Shown: positions 8,529-16,006 of the stretch, piece after piece
Position numbering within the stretch: position 1 is the first letter of the stretch
Layout of the letters: each line of letters starts with the position of its first letter
Assembly: GCF_007050985.1 (NCBI RefSeq)
Contig: NZ_VHSF01000003.1
Span: forward strand, 62,001-126,000
DNA length: 64,000 nucleotides
Source of the DNA: Christiangramia sabulilitoris
Lineage (GTDB): Bacteria > Bacteroidota > Bacteroidia > Flavobacteriales > Flavobacteriaceae
Reading direction: 5' to 3'
Notes under the pieces: model-generated
Told to the model about the DNA's origin: nothing
Seen by the model: the letters and a program-made list of their open reading frames with translations, nothing else
Database searches by the model: none
Translations under genes and position numbers: made by a program

Positions 8529-10997
8529 TTATTCAAAATTCCTCATAAACTTTTTCCAGGACGCCCTAAGTTGCGATATTTTTGTAGGAGCTGCACCATA
8601 ATAACCTTTTGCATATTTGTTATAACCATAACCATAGCCATAGCCGTAACCATAACCATAGCCATAGCCATACTTTGCACTGTGAACAAAATGATTTAGT
8701 ACAAAACTGATATTTTTGATTTCCTCTTTGGCATATTTCTGATTAATGGTCTCAAGCATCCCTCTTTTGGTATAATCCTGTCTTACTAGATACAAGGTAG
8801 CATCGGCAAATTTTATTAGATTGAGAGCATCTGCAACCATTCCAATAGGAGGAGTGTCCAGAACTATATAGTCATATTTATTCTTTAACTCTTCAATCAA
8901 AACATCCATCTTTTTAGATAATAGAAGTTCAGATGGATTCGGTGGAACCGGGCCCGAAGTGATTACATCAAGATATGGAATTTTACTTTGTTGAATTATT
9001 TCTTCGGAACTTGCCTGATCTATTAAGAAGTTCACTATTCCAAGATCATTATTTAGTTCGAAATCATCAAAAATCTTCGGTTTTCGAAGATCGACACCAA
9101 CTAAAACTGTTTTCTTTTCACTTAAAGCAAATACCGTGGCCAGGTTCATGGCACAAAAGGTCTTACCTTCCCCAGAAACTGAAGAAGTGATTAAAACTGT
9201 TTTTGAACCGGTAACCCCCTGACGTTTATACATGAACTGTAAACTGGATCTTAATCCCCTGAAGCTTTCAGCAATGGAAGATTTTGGCGACTGAAAGACA
9301 GCCAGGTTACCATCCATTTTATTTTTTCCAATTAAACCGAGTATTGGAATAGGAGAAAGTCGCGTTATTTCCTGAGCATTATGGATGTTAGTATTTAAGA
9401 ACACCAATAGGAATACGAAGGTCAGCGGGATTAATCCACCAACCATTACCGCCATAACATAATTCAACTGTGTATCGGGGCCTATTCTTCCTCCACCGGT
9501 ATCTTTAGCTTCGTCTATAATTAGAACATCACTAACATTAGCAGCCTTAATCAATCCAGCTTCACTACGCTTTTCAAGAAACATATTGTAGGTTCGCTCA
9601 TTTATGGCATACTTCCTTTGAATTTTTAGAAGATCCTGCTCCTCCTGGGGTAATTTTCTTACTTCTGCTTCATAGCTTGCAATCCTGCGATTAAGATCTC
9701 CCAATTCACGACTTAACAAATTTTTGGACGAATTAAGATTTTCTAATAAAATTGATTTCACCGAATTGATCTGCCTATCGATATCATCAAATACGGGAGA
9801 GTTTTCTTTTAAAGTATATTGATAATTACTGCGTTCTTCTGCTAATTGAATAATTTTTCCTACACCATTTACAATACTACCTTCTGAAATTCCTGCTACG
9901 GTAGGAGCCGGGACATTAGAATAATCTGTTCTGGTCTCTAAATAGTTTCTTAGGTTATCGTAATAAGCAATCTGCCGTCTTATTTCCTCTTTTCTTATAT
10001 CAAGTTTTGCAAGTCGCGCCGACAATTCTCCGCTCTCAGTAGAAATACTTAAAATAGCATTCTCATTTCTAAAGTCATTTAATTCGTCTTCTACTAACTT
10101 TAGCTCTCTTGATTGAACATTTAAACTACTATCAATAAAACGGATAGTTTTAGTTGCGAAAAGGTTCTTTCGTTCCAACATATTTTTACTCAAAACGGCT
10201 ACAGAGCCATTCAGGTAATCTACTATTCTTGCTTTATTTAATCCTACCTGGCTTAAATTTAAAACAGAGGCTCCCTGGCTGCTGGGCTGAATACTAACAT
10301 TTCGGTATCTACCTACAGAACCGTTAAAACCGCCAAAACTTATATAAAAAACTTTATCTATTTGTAAGGGATTAGAGGTCCTATGAAAAATCCCGGTAAA
10401 AAACGGTAATTTAATATATTCCCCTACTTTGAAATTTCGGTTAAAATCAATAGGCTCAACCTGCCGGTTATCGGTTTCTTTAGATTTATAGTTTGTCCTT
10501 GATAAATTTGCAGGAATTCTGGCTTGCATATTAAAAACGGTATCACTTTTAAACCGAATTTCCATTGTAACATTATTCGCCTGAAATGCTGAGGAATCGG
10601 CAACAATTTTAAAAGGTGTTTTACCATAGGCGTCCACTCTTTGATACTCCCCTTGCTCCTGGTAATTAATATAAAATTGAAGTTTCTCCACAACTTCCTC
10701 ATTATGAGAACGAGACCTTAGGATAGTGATAGCAGTACTCACCTTATCTGAAGTTCCTCCCCAATTAAAAGTTAGACTTGTATTAGAGGTAAAAAATGGA
10801 TTCTGATCGTCCTTTATTGAAATTGTATTGCCAAGCCTATATACTGGTAATTTTCTAACATTATTGTAATATGCGACAGCCAGGCTGATTCCCACCGAAA
10901 GGAGAATTAACTTCCAGTAACTAATAACTTTAAGTATAAACCCTTTAAAATCGAAGGTGGACCCTACATCTGATATGTGATCTTCTTCCTGAGCCAT
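8529..10997 (-). CDS. Wzc-like polysaccharide co-polymerase / tyrosine autokinase with (Tyr-Gly)8 tail
   Basis: The 822-residue protein has an N-terminal Wzz-type membrane helix (about 28-48), a long periplasmic coiled region, a second membrane helix near 510-530 and a C-terminal BY-kinase domain. That domain shows Walker A SVSGEGKT (about 600), Walker A' VGVDLRKPK (about 627) and Walker B VLDTPP (about 712). The tail contains eight consecutive Tyr-Gly pairs and four more tyrosines, the expected autophosphorylation cluster that controls assembly with the outer-membrane Wza pore. The repeat DNA (8625-8672) is eight hexamers and could change length by slippage. The ATG overlaps the Wza stop codon by one base. 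Confidence 0.94.
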   Translation of the reverse strand: MAQEEDHISDVGSTFDFKGFILKVISYWKLILLSVGISLAVAYYNNVRKLPVYRLGNTISIKDDQNPFFTSNTSLTFNWGGTSDKVSTAITILRSRSHNEEVVEKLQFYINYQEQGEYQRVDAYGKTPFKIVADSSAFQANNVTMEIRFKSDTVFNMQARIPANLSRTNYKSKETDNRQVEPIDFNRNFKVGEYIKLPFFTGIFHRTSNPLQIDKVFYISFGGFNGSVGRYRNVSIQPSSQGASVLNLSQVGLNKARIVDYLNGSVAVLSKNMLERKNLFATKTIRFIDSSLNVQSRELKLVEDELNDFRNENAILSISTESGELSARLAKLDIRKEEIRRQIAYYDNLRNYLETRTDYSNVPAPTVAGISEGSIVNGVGKIIQLAEERSNYQYTLKENSPVFDDIDRQINSVKSILLENLNSSKNLLSRELGDLNRRIASYEAEVRKLPQEEQDLLKIQRKYAINERTYNMFLEKRSEAGLIKAANVSDVLIIDEAKDTGGGRIGPDTQLNYVMAVMVGGLIPLTFVFLLVFLNTNIHNAQEITRLSPIPILGLIGKNKMDGNLAVFQSPKSSIAESFRGLRSSLQFMYKRQGVTGSKTVLITSSVSGEGKTFCAMNLATVFALSEKKTVLVGVDLRKPKIFDDFELNNDLGIVNFLIDQASSEEIIQQSKIPYLDVITSGPVPPNPSELLLSKKMDVLIEELKNKYDYIVLDTPPIGMVADALNLIKFADATLYLVRQDYTKRGMLETINQKYAKEEIKNISFVLNHFVHSAKYGYGYGYGYGYGYGYGYNKYAKGYYGAAPTKISQLRASWKKFMRNFE
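8625..8672 (-). repeat. in-frame hexanucleotide microsatellite coding the Wzc Tyr-Gly tail
   Basis: Eight consecutive 6-bp units, which read TATGGY or TACGGC on the coding strand, encode eight Tyr-Gly pairs. The units differ only at third codon positions, so the array is recent or held under selection for Tyr-Gly. Gain or loss of a unit keeps the reading frame and changes the number of phosphorylatable tyrosines. Confidence 0.9.
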
Positions 10998-11785
10998 TAT
11001 CTGGTAGCTAAAATTACAATTGATGTAAGCAATGTGACCATACTAACGATAGTACTAAACACCTCCAAACCAGTGGTCCCTACACCCAAAGCTTTTTGAG
11101 GCAAAGGATTTACTATAATCATATCATTTGGCTGGATATAATAATAAGGACTCTTCATTATGTCTATATTAGTAACATCTACTTCATGAACTTCTTCACC
11201 TTGCGGATATTGCCTTATGATCTGTACATTCTCCCTATCTCCATAATCATTGATACCTCCTGCATTAGCAATCGCTTCCATGATGGTAACCTGATCTTTG
11301 TATACAACCTGGCTTCCCTGACCTATTTCTCCCAAAGTGGTATAGCGAATACCTGCTAGTTTTACGGTCACGAATATATTCGCCTCCTCTTTAAAATATT
11401 CTTCAAGTAATTTCTTTTCTATTTTCTCCCGAACTTCTTTTTCGGTAAATCCAAGTACATTAATCTCACCCATAGTAGGCACACGAATATTTCCATGGTC
11501 GTCTACGGTAAACCCATCAAAGTATACAGCTTCCTCGGTAGTGGCATTTGGGTTCTCACTGCCTATTGGGTTAAACATGCCCACTATGTCCTGATCCAAA
11601 GCCTTCACCCGTATACTTAACAGATCCCCTACCTGAATTCGGTAAGGCTTACGCATTCGCTGCACCTGTATAAGGCTATCTACTTCCTGATCATATTCCT
11701 GAAGGTAAGACATCTGCTTAGTTGATACGCAGGACGTTAAAGCTAGTAGGGAAGCGAATAAAAACAAGAAAGATTTGAATCGCAT
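10997..11785 (-). CDS. Wza-like polysaccharide export outer-membrane lipoprotein
   Basis: The 262-residue product begins with a lipoprotein signal ending in the lipobox LTSC (Cys19). It continues with the poly-export domain (YRIQVGDLLSIRV) and an SLBB-like beta-grasp domain (ITTLGEIG-like block and VTIMEAIANAGGI). A C-terminal hydrophobic helix (VSMVTLLTSIVILATR) could cross the outer membrane, as in Wza. It is the first gene of the operon. A good promoter (TTTTG, 18 bases, TATATTTG) lies 24-54 bases upstream. Together with Wzc it should form the trans-envelope channel. Confidence 0.93.
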   Translation of the reverse strand: MRFKSFLFLFASLLALTSCVSTKQMSYLQEYDQEVDSLIQVQRMRKPYRIQVGDLLSIRVKALDQDIVGMFNPIGSENPNATTEEAVYFDGFTVDDHGNIRVPTMGEINVLGFTEKEVREKIEKKLLEEYFKEEANIFVTVKLAGIRYTTLGEIGQGSQVVYKDQVTIMEAIANAGGINDYGDRENVQIIRQYPQGEEVHEVDVTNIDIMKSPYYYIQPNDMIIVNPLPQKALGVGTTGLEVFSTIVSMVTLLTSIVILATR

Positions 11786-11808
11786 AGGGGGACTTCACAT
11801 AGTTTTAA

Positions 11809-11837
11809 CAAATATAGTTTTTACGGGGAAATATCAA
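11809..11837 (-). promoter_or_regulatory. Bacteroidota-type promoter of the polysaccharide operon
   Basis: On the minus strand a -33 TTTTG (its TTG is at 11835-11837) is followed by 18 bases and a perfect -7 box TATATTTG (11809-11816). The box ends 24 bases before the ATG of the Wza gene. The match to the known Bacteroidota consensus TTG-N19-TAnnTTTG is complete apart from one base of spacing. The long heptamer tract begins 18 bases upstream of the -33 element. Confidence 0.7.
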
Positions 11838-11854
11838 AACTTTAGGGTGGAATT

Positions 11855-12214
11855 ATGTTGTTGGTTGTTTGCTGTCTGTTGTCTGTTGTGGGTTGTGGGT
11901 TGTGGGTTGTATGTAGTTTGTGGTTTGGGGTTCATGGTTTGGGGTTAGTGGCGGCAGTGGAAAGTGGAGAGTGGAAAGTTCTTGTTTGAGAGTTGTCTGT
12001 TGTTTGTTGTTTGTTGCGGGTTGAAGGTTATGCCGGGGTTGATGTTCCAGGTTGTAAGTGGAGAGTGGAGAGTGGAGAGAGAAAAGTTCATGTTTGGGAG
12101 TTTTTTGTTGCTTGTTTTTTGCAGTTTGTTGTTTGTTGTATGTTGTTTGTTGTTTGTTGTTTGTTGTTTGTTGTCTGTTGTCTGTTGTCTGTTGTCTGTT
12201 GTCTGTTGTCTGTT
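11855..12214. repeat. heptanucleotide tandem-repeat tract (consensus GTYTGTT in the core)
   Basis: About 360 bp with a 7-bp period and a few phase shifts. The core, 12124-12214, is thirteen units: seven GTTTGTT (one GTATGTT) then six GTCTGTT. Outward it degenerates through GGGTTGT and GTGGAGA-type units that keep the 7-bp step. Open frames across it on both strands encode only Gln/Thr/Asn or Val/Cys/Leu repeats and are artefacts. It separates the capsule operon promoter from the rest of the gene-free region. Confidence 0.9.
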
Positions 12215-12372
12215 AAAAGCTATCAGATATTCTAAAACGATCATTCATAATCCGAATTTATTTACCATTTAAAAAAACCTATTACTATGAAGATAATTAG
12301 AAATCTTTTACAATATAATTTCAACTCAAAACCCTAATATTTATATTAAAACCTAAGTAATTCGGCCTACCA

Positions 12373-12518
12373 AAAGTTTCCCTTAGATTTTGAAGTGAAG
12401 TGATCGTAAAATTTTATGCTGTTTGAGCCGTAACGATAATTTGCAATTTTAGGTAAATAAATATCAGACGGCGAGTTCATAAAATTTAGATCTCGAACAA
12501 TAGAATCAGGGAAACTTT
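12373..12518. repeat. 11-bp perfect inverted repeat bounding about 146 bp
   Basis: AAAGTTTCCCT at 12373-12383 is matched by AGGGAAACTTT at 12508-12518. A GATT lies just inside both arms, after two extra bases on the left. The enclosed DNA has no open frame. It could be a degenerate miniature element, but no target-site duplication is obvious. Confidence 0.4.
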
Positions 12519-12939
12519 CGTAAGCCTAGCCCTTTTTGTTTCTCCTGAGCGCAGTCGAAGGATCCGGCGATGGGAAAAAGAAAGCGGATAAATTTGAAAT
12601 TATATAATATACCATTTTGAAGAGAAACTGACTCTTAGCGGTAACAGGTTGAATTTTAATTTAGATGCTATTAATTGACTTTAGAAATTGGGATAAAAGA
12701 GATTTCTCCCTCCGGTCGAAATGACACCGCACAATAATTCTCACTCAACGGCTATAAAAACCCTCCAATGGTGATTGCTAACTGAAAAGACTTCTCCCCA
12801 TGGTAAAATCGACCTTTTTTACTTATTGTCATTTCGAAGGAGTATAGCGACTGAGAAATCTGATTTTTAAATCCATTTAGGTTCATTGCAGTTTTGAAGA
12901 TTTATAACCCAGTGAGAATTTTTTCCGACCCCTCCGTAT

Positions 12940-13166
12940 CGAAATGACTAAATCGAAATTTGAACATTAAGACCCTGAATTAAATTCAGGGTGACGAATG
13001 CTTAGCCAATAGGAAGTGTCATGCTGAACTCGTTTCAGCATCTCTGCTTACAACACAAAACTTATAAGTAATAAGCTATTATTGGCATTGAAGAAATCTC
13101 CTTATAAGGTCGAAATGACAAAATCGAATTTTGAACATTAAGACCCTGAAATAAATTCAGGGTGAC
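12940..13166. repeat. tandem composite REP-like module (two copies, 170-bp period)
   Basis: A 57-bp stretch starting CGAAATGAC and ending in the hairpin CCCTGAA..TTCAGGGTGACG occurs at 12940-12996 and again at 13110-13166 with three differences. Each copy is followed by a hairpin of the CATGCTG..CAGCATCTCT class, so the whole composite module is duplicated. Confidence 0.85.
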
Positions 13167-13285
13167 GTTCATAATTAAGCGTCATGCTATCCCGAGAAAT
13201 CGGGAGTTTCAGCATCTCTTACAGTCACAGAATCCCCAACTTATAACTGATAACTGTTTATTGATAATTGTTCATCGTTACTTCG

Positions 13286-13293
13286 TACTTTTG
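13286..13293 (+). promoter_or_regulatory. -7 box TACTTTTG upstream of the ABC-F gene
   Basis: A perfect TAnnTTTG element lies 47 bases before the ATG at 13341. A TTG at 13261-13263 is 22 bases upstream, slightly further than the usual 19-21. The spacing makes this a moderate call. Confidence 0.45.
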
Positions 13294-13340
13294 CCATCAT
13301 ACTACAGACAAGCGTCTAAAGTCTAAAGACTAAATAAAAC

Positions 13341-15215
13341 ATGAATTATCTTTCAGTAGAAAATATAGCCAAATCATACGGCGAGCGCGAGCTTTTTGAC
13401 AGTATCAGTTTTGGAATAAATAAGGATCAAAAAGTAGGTTTTGTTGCCAAGAATGGGACCGGAAAAACCAGTTTATTGAATATCCTGGCATGTACCGATT
13501 CTCCAGATGAAGGGCAGGTGATCTACCGCAATGATATCCGGGTAGCTTTCCTTTCCCAGGAACCCGATCTGGATCCTGAGCTTACCATCGAACAAAGCAT
13601 CTTTACCAGCGAAAACCCAACGCTGAAGGTGGTGGCGCAATATGAAAAGGCCATGCAAAATCCCGAAGATGCAGATGCCCTGCAAAAAGCCATGGATGCC
13701 ATGGAAGCAAATAACGCCTGGGATTTTGAAACAGAATTCAAGCAGATCCTTTTCAAACTGAACCTGCAGGATCTGCAGGCAGTGGTTAAAAACCTTTCCG
13801 GAGGACAGAAGAAACGACTGGCCCTGGCCCGGATGCTGCTTAAAAAACCAGATTTTATTATCCTGGATGAGCCTACCAACCACCTGGACCTGGATATGAT
13901 CGAATGGCTGGAAGAGTATTTTAGAAAGCAGGATTTTACGATTTTCATGGTCACTCACGACCGATATTTCCTGGAAAGGGTGTGCAATGAGATCATAGAA
14001 CTCGAAGACGGAAAATTGTATACCTATAAAGGAAATTACTCCTATTACCTCGACAAGAAAGAAGAAAGACATCAGCTGGAAGACACCAATACGGGGAAGG
14101 CGCAGCAATTATATAAAAAGGAACTGGAGTGGATGCGCCGACAACCCAAAGCACGTACCACCAAATCTAAATCCCGCATTGAAGATTTCCACGATATAAA
14201 ACATCGCGCGAGTCAGAGAAGACAGGATCATAAGGTGCAGCTGGAACTTAACATGGAGCGACTGGGTAGCAAGATCGTGGAGTTACATAATATCTCCAAG
14301 AAGTTAGGCGGTAAAAACCTGATCGAAGGCTTTAGTTATAATTTTCAGAAAGGTGAACGCCTTGGTATCATTGGTAAGAACGGAACCGGAAAATCCACTT
14401 TCCTGAATATGCTTACCGGAAACCTCCAGCCCGACACTGGCAAGATCGTGATCGGGGAAACGGTCAAATTCGGTTATTACACGCAAAAAGGCATTAAAAT
14501 TAAACCGGGTCAGAAGGTAATTGAGGTCATCAAGGAATTTGGTGATTATATCCCGCTGAAAAAAGGCCGGCAGATCTCTGCAGAACAATTGCTGGAGCGA
14601 TTTTTATTCAGCCGTAAAAAGCAATATGACTTCGTAGAGAAACTGAGTGGTGGTGAAAAGAAACGCCTTTACCTCTGTACCGTGTTAATTCAGAATCCTA
14701 ATTTTCTTATCCTGGATGAGCCTACCAATGACCTGGATGTTTTAACCCTGAACGTCCTGGAAAACTTCTTACTCGACTTTCCCGGATGTATAATAGTGGT
14801 TTCTCACGACAGGTATTTTATGGATAAGATAACCGATCATCTTTTCGTATTCAAAGGTGAAGGTGAAGTCACCGATTTCCCGGGCAACTATACAGATTAC
14901 CGCGAATACGAATCTTCGAAACCAAAGCCTGAAGCATCGGCAAATACAGATTCACCAACAAAAAAGGAAAAGAAAGAATATAAATCGAATAGCTCCGGTC
15001 CTTCCTTAAGCTTCGCCGAAAAGAAGGAATACAGCAAACTGGAAAAGGAGATCGCCAAACTGGAAGCAAAAAAAGAAAAATTACAGCAGTCTTTCCTTCA
15101 GGAATTAGATGCTGAAGAGATCGCAGAAAATTCCATGAAACTAAAGCAGATTGAAGACGATATAGATGCGAAAACTGAAAGGTGGTTTGAACTGCTTGAG
15201 AAGATGGAGGGTTAG
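13341..15215 (+). CDS. ABC-F family ATPase (Uup-like)
   Basis: The 624-residue protein has two ABC ATPase domains and no membrane segments. The first has Walker A KNGTGKTS near 39-46 and signature LSGGQKKR near 153. The second has GKNGTGKST near 345-353 and LSGGEKKR near 434. Between them lies the basic linker (PtIM) region of ABC-F proteins, and the C-terminus (about 555-622) is a Lys/Glu-rich coiled coil as in Uup (ABC_tran_CTD). These proteins act on the ribosome or on branched DNA/RNA intermediates. The C-terminal coiled coil favours Uup over EttA. The heptamer tract starts one base after the stop codon. Confidence 0.92.
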   Translation: MNYLSVENIAKSYGERELFDSISFGINKDQKVGFVAKNGTGKTSLLNILACTDSPDEGQVIYRNDIRVAFLSQEPDLDPELTIEQSIFTSENPTLKVVAQYEKAMQNPEDADALQKAMDAMEANNAWDFETEFKQILFKLNLQDLQAVVKNLSGGQKKRLALARMLLKKPDFIILDEPTNHLDLDMIEWLEEYFRKQDFTIFMVTHDRYFLERVCNEIIELEDGKLYTYKGNYSYYLDKKEERHQLEDTNTGKAQQLYKKELEWMRRQPKARTTKSKSRIEDFHDIKHRASQRRQDHKVQLELNMERLGSKIVELHNISKKLGGKNLIEGFSYNFQKGERLGIIGKNGTGKSTFLNMLTGNLQPDTGKIVIGETVKFGYYTQKGIKIKPGQKVIEVIKEFGDYIPLKKGRQISAEQLLERFLFSRKKQYDFVEKLSGGEKKRLYLCTVLIQNPNFLILDEPTNDLDVLTLNVLENFLLDFPGCIIVVSHDRYFMDKITDHLFVFKGEGEVTDFPGNYTDYREYESSKPKPEASANTDSPTKKEKKEYKSNSSGPSLSFAEKKEYSKLEKEIAKLEAKKEKLQQSFLQELDAEEIAENSMKLKQIEDDIDAKTERWFELLEKMEG

Positions 15216-15216
15216 G

Positions 15217-15321
15217 TTGTGAGTTGTCCATTCGTAGTTTGTTGGTTAATGTTTAGTGTTTGGGGTTTGTTGTTTGGTGTTTGTTGTTTGTTGTTTGTTG
15301 TTTGTTATTTGTTGTTTGTTG
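15217..15321. repeat. heptamer tract (consensus TTTGTTG), 15 units in phase
   Basis: Counting from the base after the ABC-F stop, the DNA divides into fifteen consecutive 7-bp units. The first seven are degenerate (TTGTGAG, TTGTCCA, TTCGTAG, TTTGTTG, GTTAATG, TTTAGTG, TTTGGGG) and the last eight are TTTGTTG or one-base variants. The tract ends 33 bases before the ATG of the four-helix-bundle gene. Confidence 0.9.
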
Positions 15322-15354
15322 TAAAAATCAATTTTAAATTTTTAAATTCAGCGG

Positions 15355-15768
15355 ATGGGAAAGGTTGAAAAGTTTGAAGATCTTGAGGTTTGGCAATTAG
15401 CAAGGAATATTTGTAACATAGTTGACAAACTCCTAAATGAAACCCCTTTAGGTAGAAACTATGCTCTCGCTAACCAAATGGAAAGAAGTTCCGGTTCTAT
15501 AATGGATAATATTGCTGAGGGATTTGGTCGGGGAGGCAATGCAGAATTCCACAATTTCCTAAGTTTTTCTAAAGGTTCAACTTCTGAATTAAAATCTCAA
15601 TGTTACCGTTCTAAAGACAAAAACCTGATGAAGGATTCAGATTTCGAACTACTTATAAAAGAATGTTGTAAGCTAGAAAATAAATTAGGCGCATTTATGT
15701 TCTATCTTAGAAAATCTGATCTTAAAGGAATTAAGTTCAAAAAGCCAGATAAAGATGAAATTTTGTAA
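15355..15768 (+). CDS. four helix bundle protein (S23 / TIGR02436 / Avd-like)
   Basis: The 137-residue protein shows the family pattern: FEDLEVWQLARNI near the start, then QMERSSGSIMDNIAEGFGR and AEFHNFLSFSKGSTSEL. Known relatives are encoded in 23S rRNA intervening sequences, and the Avd accessory protein of diversity-generating retroelements has the same fold. Stand-alone copies such as this have no established function. No reverse transcriptase or template/variable repeat pair lies nearby. The gene sits between heptamer tracts in inverted orientation (GTTTGTT units on the left, AATAAAC units on the right), which suggests it is part of a small repetitive element. Confidence 0.9.
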   Translation: MGKVEKFEDLEVWQLARNICNIVDKLLNETPLGRNYALANQMERSSGSIMDNIAEGFGRGGNAEFHNFLSFSKGSTSELKSQCYRSKDKNLMKDSDFELLIKECCKLENKLGAFMFYLRKSDLKGIKFKKPDKDEIL

Positions 15769-15782
15769 TTATTACAAAAAAC

Positions 15783-15810
15783 CATAAACAATAAACTCTG
15801 AACAATAAAC
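15783..15810. repeat. short heptamer tract (AATAAAC type) after the four-helix-bundle gene
   Basis: The four units CATAAAC, AATAAAC, TCTGAAC and AATAAAC start 14 bases after the stop codon. The reverse complement, GTTTATT, differs by one base from the GTTTGTT units on the other side of the gene. The two tracts are therefore inverted relative to each other. Confidence 0.7.
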
Positions 15811-15866
15811 GAATTAAACTATCCTATTAAAAATCTCACTTTCCACTCTTCTCTTTCCTCTTTTCC

Positions 15867-16006
15867 CTACATCTCAAAAAACCGATAACAGATAACAGAT
15901 AACTAAAATGCTTTTTCAATTGAAATCCCATTCTCCGCTTTCCCCTACATCTCAAATAACCGACAACCTATAACCGACATCAACAATGCTCTTTCAGCTC
16001 AAATCC
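15867..16006 (+). repeat. tandem duplication of the 5' end of the methyltransferase gene
   Basis: A 62-base segment at 15867-15928 aligns without gaps, at an offset of exactly 78 bases, to 15945-16006. By eye 49 of 62 bases match. Each copy includes CTACATCTCAAA, a run of GATAACA or ATAACCG heptamers, an ATG and the codons for MLFQLKS. The upstream ATG (15908) opens a 21-codon frame that ends at TAA (15971-15973), so it is a decoy start. Confidence 0.85.

Larger units (their letters stand above)
12215..13340. other. gene-free region with REP-like repeats and hairpins
   Basis: I find no credible coding frame here. From 12215 to 12530 the DNA is AT-rich and contains an 11-bp perfect inverted repeat (12373-12383 and 12508-12518). 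From about 12530 on there are REP-like fragments of the types GTCGAAATGAC, GTCATTTCGA and CTGAGCGCAGTCGAAG. Two hairpins form around CCCTGAA..TTCAGGG (12972-12990, 13142-13160), and two hairpins of the class CATGCTG..CAGCATC lie at 13020-13042 and 13182-13215. Short 7-bp-period units (13241-13275, 13314-13334) lie just before the next gene. Confidence 0.75.

Noticed and set aside
11945-12272. Open frames of 80-102 codons in the heptamer tract
   Set aside because: They encode Gln/Thr/Asn or Val/Cys/Leu repeats only, because a 7-bp repeat has no stop in some frames. No start signal or conserved domain is present.
13473-14108. 211-codon frame antisense to the ABC-F gene
   Set aside because: The plus strand encodes a clear two-domain ABC-F protein here. 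The antisense product has no recognisable domain.
15355-15768. Diversity-generating retroelement (the four-helix-bundle protein as Avd)
   Set aside because: No reverse transcriptase gene and no template/variable repeat pair with adenine-specific differences is found within the window.
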